From Engelhardtia mirabilis (GTDB lineage Bacteria > Planctomycetota > UBA1135 > GCA-002686595), in NCBI GenBank assembly GCA_007751255.1, contig CP036296.1, positions 3,162,001 to 3,226,000 of the forward strand: a DNA stretch of 64,000 bases, read 5' to 3'. Made by a program: the position numbers and the translations under genes. This document shows, piece by piece, positions 52,853-61,499 of this stretch. Below the pieces are notes generated by a model. The model saw only the letters and a program-made list of their open reading frames with translations. It made no database searches and was not told where the DNA came from. How positions within the stretch are numbered: the stretch's first letter is position 1; the number at the start of each line of letters is the position of its first letter.

Positions 52853-53632
52853 TCAGCTCGCTGCGCTGACCAGGCCTCGGAACAGCGCCAGGCCCTCGCC
52901 TTCGTCGCGCTCGGGCAGGCGCGTCCAGAAGGGGTGGTGGAAGGGCGTGATGTTGCGTTCGGGGTGGGGCATCAGGCCCAGCACCCGTCCGGAGGGATCG
53001 CACAGCCCGGCGATCTGACCGGCCGACCCGTTGGGACAGTCGGGGTAGCCGGCTTCGCCGCCGTCGGCGGTCACGTAGCGCAGGGCCACCTGTCCCGCGT
53101 CGGTCAGGGCCTCGAGGTCACCGGCCGAGCGCAGGGCCACGCGACCCTCGCCGTGGGCCACCGGGACGGGCCAGACCGTGCCCCGCTCCAGCCACTCGCA
53201 GGCACTGCGCTCGTTGCGCAGGTGCACCCAGCGGGACTCGAAGCGGTTGGAGCTGTTGGCCGTGAGCGCCATGCGCCGCTGGGAGGGCTCCGCGCGCGGG
53301 CCCTCGATCAAGCCCAGCTCGACCAGTACCTGGAACCCGTTGCAGATGCCGAGCACGAAACCACCGCCCTCGACGAAGGTGGCGATCTCTTCGCCCAGCC
53401 GGTGGCGCAGCTCGTGTCCGAGGATGCGGCCCGCGGCCACGTAGTCGCCGTAGGAGAAGCCGCCGGGTATCACCAGGATCTGCGCGGCCGCCAGCCTGCG
53501 GGGCTCGGCCGAGAGGGCATTGAGGTGCAGCAGCTCGGTCCGAGCGCCGGCCATCTCGAGGGCCTGGACCGTCTCGCGGTCGCAGTTGGTGCCGGCGGTG
53601 CGCAGGACCAGGGCGGTGGGCTGGGAGGTCAT
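52853..53632 (-). CDS. purQ: Phosphoribosylformylglycinamidine synthase, glutaminase subunit
   Basis: A 259-residue class I glutamine amidotransferase that feeds ammonia to PurL. VIPGGFSYGDYVAAG is followed by the nucleophile Cys in LGICNGFQVLVELGLI and, near the end, HPERN carries the catalytic His and Glu. Length fits PurQ. It lies 63 bp downstream of purL on the same strand, and the small lipoprotein gene follows. Confidence 0.96.
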   Translation of the reverse strand: MTSQPTALVLRTAGTNCDRETVQALEMAGARTELLHLNALSAEPRRLAAAQILVIPGGFSYGDYVAAGRILGHELRHRLGEEIATFVEGGGFVLGICNGFQVLVELGLIEGPRAEPSQRRMALTANSSNRFESRWVHLRNERSACEWLERGTVWPVPVAHGEGRVALRSAGDLEALTDAGQVALRYVTADGGEAGYPDCPNGSAGQIAGLCDPSGRVLGLMPHPERNITPFHHPFWTRLPERDEGEGLALFRGLVSAAS

Positions 53633-53695
53633 GGGCGAGGAATCCGGGTGGGGGGCGCAGGGGGGTGGACCGCAGCGGAGTAGCGCGGGATCGGT

Positions 53696-56629
53696 TCAGC
53701 CGCGGAAGCCGCCGGTGTGGGCCTGACGCAGTTGCTCGACGTCCAGGTCCACCAGCGTCGCGCCGTCGCGTCCGAGCAGCTCGAGGCGCCCGTCGTCGGT
53801 CACTTCGCCGACGCTCGCACAGGGGAAGCCGGCCAGGGCCTGCTCGAAGCCCGCCGCGTGGTCGGGCTCGACCTCGACCAGGAAGCGGGTGCAGGACTCG
53901 CTGAACAGTGCCACCGCGTCGCCGTCGGCGGCGCCGGGCAGGTCGGCCGCGAGCGGCACGCTGCCGAGGGCGACGCGGGCGCCACAGCGCCCCGCGAAGG
54001 CCATCTCGGCGGCGGCCACGGCCAAGCCACCCTCGGACAGGTCGTGGCAAGCCCGCACGCGGCCCGCGGCGATGGCGCCGTGCAGGGCGCGCATCTGGGC
54101 CGGCGCGCGCTCCAGGTCGGGACGGGGCACGCGGCCGCCGTCGAGCCCGAGCACGTCGAACCAGTGCGACCCGCCCAGGTCCGCCGCGGTCTCGCCGACC
54201 AGGTACAGCCGGTTGCCCGCGCGCTTGAGATCCATCGTCACCGCGCGCCGCAGGTCGGGGACCGGCGCCATGGCGGTGATCAGGAGCGTGGGGGGGATCG
54301 ACAGGGTGCGATCGCCCACGCGGTACTCGTTGTTCAGGCTGTCCTTGCCCGACACGAAGGGCGCGCGGAAGGCCAGGGCCACGTCGTGGCAGGCGCGGGC
54401 GGCGAGCACCAGCGAACCGAGTCGATCGGGCTCGTTGCAGTTGCCCCAGGAGAAGTTGTCCAGGAGCACCGCGCGCTCCGGATCGGCACCGACGGAGACG
54501 ACGTTGCGGAGGGCCTCGTCGATGCCCGCGGCCGCCATGGCCCACGGATCGAGCCGCCCCTGCAAGGGGTTCGCGCCCACCGCCAGGGCCAGGCCCCGGG
54601 TGGACTCGGCCAGGGGTTGGATCACCGCCGCGTCGCCCGGGCCGTCGCCGGCCGGACCGACCATCGGCTTGATCGCCGAGCGCCCCTGCACCTCGTGGTC
54701 GTACTGGCGCACGATCCACTCGCGACTGCAGAGGTTAGGGTGGGCGAGCAGCGCCAAGAGCTCCGCCTGGGGGTCCGTCGAGGTCGGAACGCCCGGATCG
54801 GCGACGTCCGGCGCGACCCAGGCCGCCTGGCGCACGGTGCGCGGGTTGCCCTTGTGGAGGAACTGCATGTCGAGCTCGCCGACGACCTCGTCGCCGTCGC
54901 GCACGACCAGCTTGCCCGTGTCCGTGAAGTGACCGATCACGACGGCCTCCACGTCCTCGGCGGCGAAGACCGCCAGGCAGGCCTCGAGCTTCTCGGGCGG
55001 CACCGAGAGCACCATCCGCTCCTGGGCCTCGCTGATCCAGACCTCGTGGCTCGACAGGCCCGGGTACTTGAGCGGCACCCGGTCGAGCTCGACGTCGGCG
55101 CCACAGTGCTCGCCCATCTCGCCCACGGCCGAGGAGAAGCCGCCCGCGCCGCAGTCGGTGATGCCGCGGTAGAGGCCCGCGTCGCGGGCCCGCAGCAGGG
55201 TGTCGAGCACGCCCTTCTCCGTGATCGGATCGCCGATCTGCACCGCGTGGCTGCTCTCGGTCTCGGAGTGCTCCGACAGCTCGATCGACGAGAAGGTCGC
55301 GCCGTGGATCCCGTCGCGTCCGGTGCGCCCGCCCACGGCCACAATGGCGTCGCCGGCCGCGACCTGCTTGTGGGCCATGGAGGACGGCATCAGGCCCACC
55401 GTGCCCGCGTAGACCAAAGGGTTCGCCGTGTAGCCCTTGTGGTGCCACAGGCCGCCGGTGACGGTCGGGATGCCCATGCAGTTGCCGTACTGGCGCACGC
55501 CGTCGACGACGCCGCGCAGGATCCGGCGCGGGTGCATGGTGCCCTTCGGGACTTCGTCCGCGGGCAGGTCCAGGGGCCCCACGAAGAAGGCGTCGATGTT
55601 GGCGATCGGCTCCGCGCCCAGGCCCGCGCCGAGCACGTCGCGGATCACGCCGCCGATGCCGGTGCCCGCGCCACCGAAGGGATCGATCGCGCTGGGGTGG
55701 TTGTGGGTCTCGACCTTGATGCAGACCGCCTGGTCACCCTCGAACTCGACGATGCCGGCGTTGTCCTCGAACACGCTCAGGCACCAGGGCGCGTCGATGG
55801 TGCGCGTGGCCGCGCCGATCGTGGAGCGCAAGAGGTTGTCGATGCGCTCACCCTCGAAGTCGATCAGACCGCAGAGGGTTTTGTGCTTGCAGTGCTCGCT
55901 CCAGGTCTGGGCGATCGTCTCCAGCTCCAGGGCGCTCGGCTCGCGACCCAGCGCCGCGTAGTGGTCGCGTACCGTTTGCATCTCCGCCAGGTCGAGGCTG
56001 AGCTGACCCTCGCGGCTGAGGGCGAGCAGCGCGTCGTCGTCCAGGGCGCGCAGGGGGACCTCGACCGAGCCCCGGTGGCCGCTGCCGCCGGGCTGCACGT
56101 AGGGCAGGTCCTCGGAGTCGAAGCGCAGGGTGTCGATGGTCTCGTTGGCCAAGAGGCGCCGGCCCAGGGTCTCGAGCCCGGCCCGGTCGACCGCGCCCGT
56201 GAGCTCCCAGGCGCGGAAGGTGGCGACGGTCCCGGTGGAGTACTCGGCCAGGTGCCCGTCGCGCACCAGAGCGCGGCCCACGGCCGTGGCCACGGGGTCC
56301 ATGACCCCGGGCTGGGGAGCGACCAGGACCCTGTGGACCCCGGCGGGGACCTCCGGGTGACCGCCCGGCGCGGTGATCCGCGGGGTGTCGACCACGGGAT
56401 CGGCCAGGAGCTCGCGGGCGATGGTCTCGACCGCGGCCTGGGAGAGCTCGGGAGGCAGGAGGTAGCCGCGGCCCAGCCGCAGTCCTTCGATCGGCTCGAG
56501 GCCGAGTTCCAGGCCGAGTTCGAGGGCAGCAGCGAGGGTCTGCTCGCCGTCGGGATCGGGGCGATCCTGGCTGCGGAAGACCTCCACGCGCCAGGCGTCG
56601 GGGAGGGCGGCGGGGGCGGGGTGGCTCAT
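53696..56629 (-). CDS. purL: Phosphoribosylformylglycinamidine synthase, synthetase subunit with fused PurS-like segments
   Basis: A 977-residue enzyme converting FGAR to FGAM with ATP and ammonia. Core motifs: TWSEHCKHK (about 242-250), ETHNHPSAIDPFGGAG, GGRTGRDGIHGATF and SGKDSLNNEY. It is longer than a small PurL (about 740 residues). The extra N-terminal 200 residues contain two PurS-like stretches (WRVEVFRSQDRPDPDGEQTL... and VHRVLVAPQPGVMDPVATAV...). No separate purS gene is seen. The glutaminase is separate (purQ). The ATG at 56629 is the natural start; the longer open frame is antisense to accA. Confidence 0.95.
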   Translation of the reverse strand: MSHPAPAALPDAWRVEVFRSQDRPDPDGEQTLAAALELGLELGLEPIEGLRLGRGYLLPPELSQAAVETIARELLADPVVDTPRITAPGGHPEVPAGVHRVLVAPQPGVMDPVATAVGRALVRDGHLAEYSTGTVATFRAWELTGAVDRAGLETLGRRLLANETIDTLRFDSEDLPYVQPGGSGHRGSVEVPLRALDDDALLALSREGQLSLDLAEMQTVRDHYAALGREPSALELETIAQTWSEHCKHKTLCGLIDFEGERIDNLLRSTIGAATRTIDAPWCLSVFEDNAGIVEFEGDQAVCIKVETHNHPSAIDPFGGAGTGIGGVIRDVLGAGLGAEPIANIDAFFVGPLDLPADEVPKGTMHPRRILRGVVDGVRQYGNCMGIPTVTGGLWHHKGYTANPLVYAGTVGLMPSSMAHKQVAAGDAIVAVGGRTGRDGIHGATFSSIELSEHSETESSHAVQIGDPITEKGVLDTLLRARDAGLYRGITDCGAGGFSSAVGEMGEHCGADVELDRVPLKYPGLSSHEVWISEAQERMVLSVPPEKLEACLAVFAAEDVEAVVIGHFTDTGKLVVRDGDEVVGELDMQFLHKGNPRTVRQAAWVAPDVADPGVPTSTDPQAELLALLAHPNLCSREWIVRQYDHEVQGRSAIKPMVGPAGDGPGDAAVIQPLAESTRGLALAVGANPLQGRLDPWAMAAAGIDEALRNVVSVGADPERAVLLDNFSWGNCNEPDRLGSLVLAARACHDVALAFRAPFVSGKDSLNNEYRVGDRTLSIPPTLLITAMAPVPDLRRAVTMDLKRAGNRLYLVGETAADLGGSHWFDVLGLDGGRVPRPDLERAPAQMRALHGAIAAGRVRACHDLSEGGLAVAAAEMAFAGRCGARVALGSVPLAADLPGAADGDAVALFSESCTRFLVEVEPDHAAGFEQALAGFPCASVGEVTDDGRLELLGRDGATLVDLDVEQLRQAHTGGFRG

Positions 56630-56803
56630 CGCGAATCGAGGGGGACGCGTAGAAGCGCAAAGAGTATCGAGGCCGGGGGCGCGGATCGCGCCGGAACCCG
56701 GGGCTTTGGCCCAATCACCGGAACTGTTGCCGGCAGCCGCCCGCGGAGCGAAGATCGGACGCGGCCCCGGACTCTCCACCGGGCGCGACCACGCGAGAGA
56801 TCG
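56630..56803. promoter_or_regulatory. Divergent promoter region of purL and accA
   Basis: The 174 bp between the divergent starts must contain promoters for both genes. I cannot define -10/-35 boxes with confidence. Confidence 0.35.
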
Positions 56804-57880
56804 ATGAGCGATAAGTTCCGCAAGTCCAAGTCCGACAAGTCCTCCAGCGCGGCCAAAACCGGTGCGAAGCCGGCCTCCGGCCCCGCCGCCGGCAAGCGGC
56901 GCTCCAGTGAGGGGCCGGCGATGCCCTTCGAGCACAAGATCCTCGAGATCGAGGACAAGATCCAGGAGCTCAAGGAGCTGGCCGATTCGACCAGCTTCGA
57001 CGTCTCCGGCGAGATCGTGTCGCTCGAGGAACAACTGCGCGAGGTCATCTCCAAGACCTACAACGACCTGACACCCTGGGAGCGCGTGAACGTCGCGCGG
57101 CACCCCAAGCGGCCGGTCACGTCGGACTACATCCAGATGCTCGACGACTTCGTCGAGTTGCACGGCGACCGGACCTTCGGCGACGACCCGGCGATGGTCA
57201 CGGGCATGGCGACCATGGGTGATCGGCGCTTCGTGCTGATCGGCCATCGCAAGGGCCGCACGGTCAAGGAGCGCTTGGAGTGCAACTTCGGCTGCGCCCA
57301 TCCGGAGGGCTACCGCAAGGCCTGGCGCAAGATGAAGCTGGCCGAGAAGCTCGGCCTGCCGATCGTCTGCCTGATCAACACCCCCGGCGCCTACCCGGGT
57401 ATCGGGGCCGAGGAACGCGGGCAGGCCATGGCCATCGCGGAGAACATCATCGGCATGTTCTCCCTGAAGGTGCCGATCGTCGTGTTGGTCATCGGCGAGG
57501 GGGGCTCCGGCGGTGCCCTGGGCATCGGCGTGGGCGACCGCGTGCTGATGATGGAGCACGCCTACTACTCCGTGATCAGCCCCGAGGGCTGCGCGGCGAT
57601 CCTTTGGAAGAACGGCGAGCGCTCGCCCGAGGCCGCCGAGGCGCTCAAGTTGACCTCCGAGGACCTGACCGCCTTGGGCGTGGTCGACGAGATCATCCCC
57701 GAGCCCCTGGGGGGCGCCCACCGCGCGCCGGCCGAGGCCATCGCCACGGTCAAGGAAACCCTGCTGCGCCACCTGGAGGAGCTGGACGGGATCCCCGCCG
57801 ACGAGCTCATCCGGGCGCGGAGGCTGAAATTCCGCAACATCGCCTCGATCGAAGGGCGCTTCCCGGTCGTCTCGGGCTGA
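56804..57880 (+). CDS. accA: Acetyl-CoA carboxylase carboxyltransferase subunit alpha
   Basis: A 358-residue protein of fatty acid synthesis that transfers the carboxyl group from biotin to acetyl-CoA with AccD. After a basic, lysine/serine-rich 40-residue extension, the family region begins (PFEHKILEIEDKIQELKELA). It includes HPEGYRKAWRKMKLAEK, NTPGAYPGIGAEERGQ and GEGGSGGALGIGVGDRVLM. Length is normal apart from the N-terminal tail. It is followed by a strong hairpin terminator. No accD or accBC gene is in the window. Confidence 0.96.
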   Translation: MSDKFRKSKSDKSSSAAKTGAKPASGPAAGKRRSSEGPAMPFEHKILEIEDKIQELKELADSTSFDVSGEIVSLEEQLREVISKTYNDLTPWERVNVARHPKRPVTSDYIQMLDDFVELHGDRTFGDDPAMVTGMATMGDRRFVLIGHRKGRTVKERLECNFGCAHPEGYRKAWRKMKLAEKLGLPIVCLINTPGAYPGIGAEERGQAMAIAENIIGMFSLKVPIVVLVIGEGGSGGALGIGVGDRVLMMEHAYYSVISPEGCAAILWKNGERSPEAAEALKLTSEDLTALGVVDEIIPEPLGGAHRAPAEAIATVKETLLRHLEELDGIPADELIRARRLKFRNIASIEGRFPVVSG

Positions 57881-58268
57881 GCCGCGGCGACCAGCGAGCC
57901 CCCCCGCATCCAGGGCGGCGCCGGAGTGGTCCGGCGCCGCCCTGGGTGGTTCCCAGGGCCAATCGGGCCTGTTGCGGGCCAGCGGCCGTCCGTGGAGAGG
58001 GGGCGGAGGGGCGGAGGGGGCCTCTGGTTGCACCCTCCGGTTGGGCCCTCCCTGGGGCCGAAGAGTGCCCCGCGGCGTGGATCACCACCAACGCCCGGTC
58101 TGGGGCGCCGTAGACGAGGGTCCTATGATCCTCCGTCGTCCCGCAGGCCCGTCCGGGCGCACTCCTTCGAGGCGCTCGACCCGCCCCGAGGCGGATGGAA
58201 CCACAACCTGCGGTGGTGCGACGCAAACGCAGCGGAAGCACCTGCGGCGGGCTGAAGACGACAGGCAG
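57881..58268 (+). other. Intergenic region between accA and the ECF sigma gene
   Basis: These 388 bp contain the accA terminator at the left and otherwise only low-complexity sequence (runs of G near 58001-58020). It should carry the sigma-factor promoter. No supported gene. Confidence 0.4.
57910..57945 (+). terminator. Perfect hairpin terminator after accA
   Basis: CCAGGGCGGCGCCGGA pairs with TCCGGCGCCGCCCTGG, a 16-bp perfect stem with a four-base GTGG loop, 30 bases after the accA stop. It lacks a T-run but is the strongest hairpin that I see in the window. Confidence 0.75.
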
Positions 58269-59024
58269 ATGACCGACGGCGGACCGATGGGATCGGACGG
58301 CAGCGGCTCGGTAGGACCGACCGCAGGCTCCTCCGTCGCCGGAGTTCGAGATGCCGCCGGATCGGAGCCCTCGGACCACGACCTGATCCGGGCCGCCCAG
58401 CGCGGCGAGGAAGACGCCTTCGCCCTGCTCGTCCAGCGTCACCAGGGCCGCGCCTACAGGCTGGCGCGCCAGATGGTGCCCAGCTCGGACGATGCCCAGG
58501 ACCTGGCCCAGGAAGCGTTCCTGCGGGTCTTCCGCAGCCTCGAGCGCTTCAACTTCGACCACGACTTCACGACCTGGCTCTACCGGATCGTGACCAACCT
58601 GGCCATCGACCACCTCCGCAAGCGCCGGCCGACGGTGCGTACGGGCGGGGGCGAGGACGGCGAGGAACTCGGGCTCGAGCTGGTTGACGAGGAGGGCGAG
58701 CGGCCCTCGGACCGCCTGGAGGTCGAGGAGACCGGCGAGCGCGTGCGCGCTTGCATCGAGGCCCTGCCGTCGCACTTCAGTGCGGTGTTGGCCCTGCGCG
58801 AACTCGAGGGACTGCCCTGCACCGAGATTGCGCGCATCGTCGACGCCACCCACGTAACGGTGCGCTGGCGGCTGCACCGAGCCCGCAAGCTCTTCCAGGA
58901 GGAGTGGGAACGGCGCGAGCGGAGCGCCCTGGCGCGCGCCAGTGCCCGCCGCAGCGGCGCTGCTGGGCACGGGGCAGGCGCACACGATCACGACGAACAC
59001 GACGAGACGGACAAGAGCGATTGA
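58269..59024 (+). CDS. ECF-type RNA polymerase sigma factor
   Basis: A 251-residue protein. Region 2 lies at about 35-105 (AQRGEEDAFALLVQRHQGRAY, DDAQDLAQEAFLRVFRSLERF, TWLYRIVTNLAIDHLRKRRP). Region 4 is at about 160-210 (LPSHFSAVLALRELEGLPC, IARIVDATHVTVRWRLHRARKL). Both ends carry low-complexity extensions, the C-terminal one rich in His and Asp. The zinc-finger anti-sigma gene follows directly. The ATG at 58269 is used; one 18 bases later is possible. Confidence 0.92.
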   Translation: MTDGGPMGSDGSGSVGPTAGSSVAGVRDAAGSEPSDHDLIRAAQRGEEDAFALLVQRHQGRAYRLARQMVPSSDDAQDLAQEAFLRVFRSLERFNFDHDFTTWLYRIVTNLAIDHLRKRRPTVRTGGGEDGEELGLELVDEEGERPSDRLEVEETGERVRACIEALPSHFSAVLALRELEGLPCTEIARIVDATHVTVRWRLHRARKLFQEEWERRERSALARASARRSGAAGHGAGAHDHDEHDETDKSD

Positions 59025-59066
59025 ACGCAAGCCCCTTCGACGACGACGCTGCGGCCCGAGGAAGGC

Positions 59067-59120
59067 CGAATCGACCCCACGACGCGAATCGACCCCACGA
59101 CGCGAATCGACCCCACGACG
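59067..59120 (+). repeat. 18-bp tandem repeat, three perfect copies, before anti-sigma gene
   Basis: CGAATCGACCCCACGACG occurs three times head to tail and ends two bases before the ATG at 59123. If translation begins upstream (TTG at 59021, overlapping the sigma TGA), the repeat encodes NRPHDA three times. Otherwise it replaces the usual ribosome-binding position. Confidence 0.85.
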
Positions 59121-59122
59121 CA

Positions 59123-60046
59123 ATGGATACTGAGACCTACGACTGCGAGCGCGCCAGCGACTTGGTGCACCTGTATGTCGGCGGCGACCTCGAACCCGCC
59201 GAGGAGCGCGCCGTCGATGCGCACTTGGCCCGTTGCGAGCCCTGCCGCGACGCGGAGGCCGAAGCTCGGCGCCTGCGTCAGATCTACTTCGAGGCCTCCG
59301 CCGCCAGCGGGACCGTGGCGGATCTGTGGCCGGGCATTCGCCGGGCGCTGTTGGCCGAGGGCAGGCTGGCTGATCGTGCGGCGGCCGAGCGAGCCGGGGC
59401 CAGCAGGTCCGAGGCGGGGCACTCGGACCCTGCGCATTTGCAAGCTGCGCCGTCGGAGCCTGAACAACCCATTACGGAGCCTGAACAACCCACTACCGGG
59501 CGCAAGACCGCGCGCATCCACCGCGGCTCGCCGCTCCATGGTGACGACCGTCGGGCGCCGCGTAGCGCTTCCAAGTCCCGCTCGGATGGGGCGGAGGATC
59601 TCGTCGCGGCCGCCTTCACGGGCGATGTGGCTGGTTCGACCTCGATCGGCATCGGCGGGCGCGTCCTGGGCGGCCGATTTGGTGGCGGCGCGGCGGCCAT
59701 CGCTGCCGTGTTGGTGGCGGTGATCGGGGTGCAGCTGCTGTTCGGGTCGGGCGACGCCTCTCTCGGTGTCCAGGATGGCTCCACTGGGGTCGGGGACGTG
59801 GCCGAGCTGCAGGGTAGCGTGGACGTCGGAAGCGGCGGCGGCAATGGGGCGATCGGCGGTCCGGCTGTCGGCGACCACACGGGTTCGGCGCTGGCCGATC
59901 TGGACCGAGGCGCGAACGCCGGGCTGCGTCCGATCAATCGCGACGAGCGTCTGCTCGAGTCCTCGTCGGAGATCTTGGTGCCGGTGCGTGGTTACCCGAC
60001 CCATCTGGTCCCGACCGGCCCCGAGTCCCTCGCCAGCTATCGCTGA
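59123..60046 (+). CDS. Membrane anti-sigma factor with zinc-finger (zf-HC2) domain
   Basis: A 307-residue protein. Residues 5-45 carry CERASDLVHLYVGGDLEP and HLARCEPC, the HxxxCxxC pattern of zinc-binding anti-sigma domains. A helical and then charged linker follows (with SEPEQPITEPEQPTT repeats), and one membrane segment near 190-212 (AAAIAAVLVAVIGVQLLF). The rest would be extracytoplasmic. It should hold the ECF factor inactive until released. An alternative TTG start at 59021 overlaps the sigma stop by four bases, adding 34 residues that include the NRPHDA repeats. Confidence 0.88.
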   Translation: MDTETYDCERASDLVHLYVGGDLEPAEERAVDAHLARCEPCRDAEAEARRLRQIYFEASAASGTVADLWPGIRRALLAEGRLADRAAAERAGASRSEAGHSDPAHLQAAPSEPEQPITEPEQPTTGRKTARIHRGSPLHGDDRRAPRSASKSRSDGAEDLVAAAFTGDVAGSTSIGIGGRVLGGRFGGGAAAIAAVLVAVIGVQLLFGSGDASLGVQDGSTGVGDVAELQGSVDVGSGGGNGAIGGPAVGDHTGSALADLDRGANAGLRPINRDERLLESSSEILVPVRGYPTHLVPTGPESLASYR

Positions 60047-60316
60047 GCCGGGGGCTGGCTGAGTCTGTTGCTGGCTGATTGGTTCACCGACTCGAGGGTT
60101 GCCCGCGGCTACAGCGCAGGCCCTGGGTGAACGAGCGATCGCCCTGCGCGATCCAGCCCTCACCGTCTCGGGGCGTCGCTTGTCCACCTGGGGGACGTAT
60201 GGCTCCGACCCTCGGCGAGATCGCAGATCTCGCCCTCACGTTCGTGCTGCGGCCGTAGAGCAGGTGTGTGCCAATCGGCCCATTCTCAACCGACAACCTC
60301 CATCGAGGAGGATGTG

Positions 60317-61474
60317 ATGCGAGTACCAAGCCAACGAATCCGCCCCGTCCGAGGACCTCTGGTCCTCATGTCTTCGATCGCTGCTGTCACCCTCACGAGT
60401 GCGACGGCCCTTTCGAGTGCTGGCCAACCTGCAAGTGCTGCGGTCGCAGGTGCTGTGGCCCAAGAGGGTCTCCGACCGATCCATCCTGTGGATCCCAGCG
60501 GCACGAGAGTTCCCGCGCCACTCGAGAACACGAGCGGTGGAGCGACCCGAGGGGACTTCGATGCTCAGCACTGGACCGACGGCCTCGCGGTGCAGGACCT
60601 CGATCAACGTGAGGCCAACCTCGACGCCACCATCGCGCGGGCCCAGGTCGATCCGCGGGTGCGAGGCCTGATCGAGGAGCTTGCCGCCGGCGAGGGCGAA
60701 CTGGCCTGGACGGCGCGGATGGCGCGCCGCGAATTGGGCCTGCGTGCCGATCGGGGCATCGACGCGCTCTGGAGCGGGCCCTTCGGCGCTGCGCCCTTCG
60801 GAACCGGTGGCGGCAGCGGCGGCATCTTTTCGCCCTTCTCCGGCAACTTCGCCCCATTGGGTGGGGGAGGCGCTTCGCGCTCACCCTTCGGCGCGTTGGA
60901 GGAGCTGCAATCGCAGTTGGATGCTCTCTTCGCGCCGGGCGTCGTGCCTCCGGGCGGCAGCTCCACGAGCGAGAGCTTCTCGATGCGACTGGGGCCCGAT
61001 GGGGTCGAGCTGGAGCTTCGCACCAACGAGAACGGTGAGGAGTCGATCAAGACCTACCGCGGCGACGACCTCGAAGAGTTGCTCGAGCAGCAGCCCGAGT
61101 TGCGCGCGTGGGTCGGGAACGGTTCAGCGGGCATCGGGTCCCTTCAGCAGCGAGCCCTGCGCGAGCTGCGTCCCCCGGTGCAGGCCCAGCCCCTGAGAAC
61201 GGACATTCTCGGAGTGCTCGTCACCGACTCACCCGCCACCGGCACTCGCCCGGCCGGGCTCGTGGTCCACGATACGGTGCCGGGGACCATCGCCCACCTG
61301 CTGGGTGTGACGAGCGGTGACCTGCTGCTCGAGATCAACTCGATGAACCTCTCCGAAGTCACCGACATCTCTCGCGCCATGGCCTCCAGGGGCGATCACG
61401 GTGAGGTGCGCGTGCGATTGATCGGAACCGACGGCGTCGAACGCACTCGAGTCTGGCGGCCCGAGGGCTCCTGA
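60317..61474 (+). CDS. Exported PDZ-domain protein
   Basis: A 385-residue protein with a GAGGAGG ribosome-binding site before the ATG. A hydrophobic N-terminus (about 12-45) is probably a signal peptide. A Gly/Phe/Pro-rich region (about 150-190) precedes a C-terminal PDZ domain (about 298-378: ILGVLVTDSPA, GLVVHDTVPGTIAHLLGV, SGDLLLEINSMNLSEV). There is no trypsin-like catalytic triad, so it is not an HtrA protease. It could bind unfolded envelope proteins. It is downstream of the sigma/anti-sigma pair and is a plausible regulon member. Confidence 0.8.
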   Translation: MRVPSQRIRPVRGPLVLMSSIAAVTLTSATALSSAGQPASAAVAGAVAQEGLRPIHPVDPSGTRVPAPLENTSGGATRGDFDAQHWTDGLAVQDLDQREANLDATIARAQVDPRVRGLIEELAAGEGELAWTARMARRELGLRADRGIDALWSGPFGAAPFGTGGGSGGIFSPFSGNFAPLGGGGASRSPFGALEELQSQLDALFAPGVVPPGGSSTSESFSMRLGPDGVELELRTNENGEESIKTYRGDDLEELLEQQPELRAWVGNGSAGIGSLQQRALRELRPPVQAQPLRTDILGVLVTDSPATGTRPAGLVVHDTVPGTIAHLLGVTSGDLLLEINSMNLSEVTDISRAMASRGDHGEVRVRLIGTDGVERTRVWRPEGS

Positions 61475-61499
61475 CCCCCAAGGGGCCGGCGGCAACCGT

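Noticed and set aside
53717-56803. Plus-strand frame reading into accA
   Set aside because: It is antisense to purL; the real accA starts at 56804.
57807-59123. A 438-residue minus-strand frame with MRRGVDS repeats
   Set aside because: It is a shadow of the ECF sigma gene and of the 18-bp repeat.
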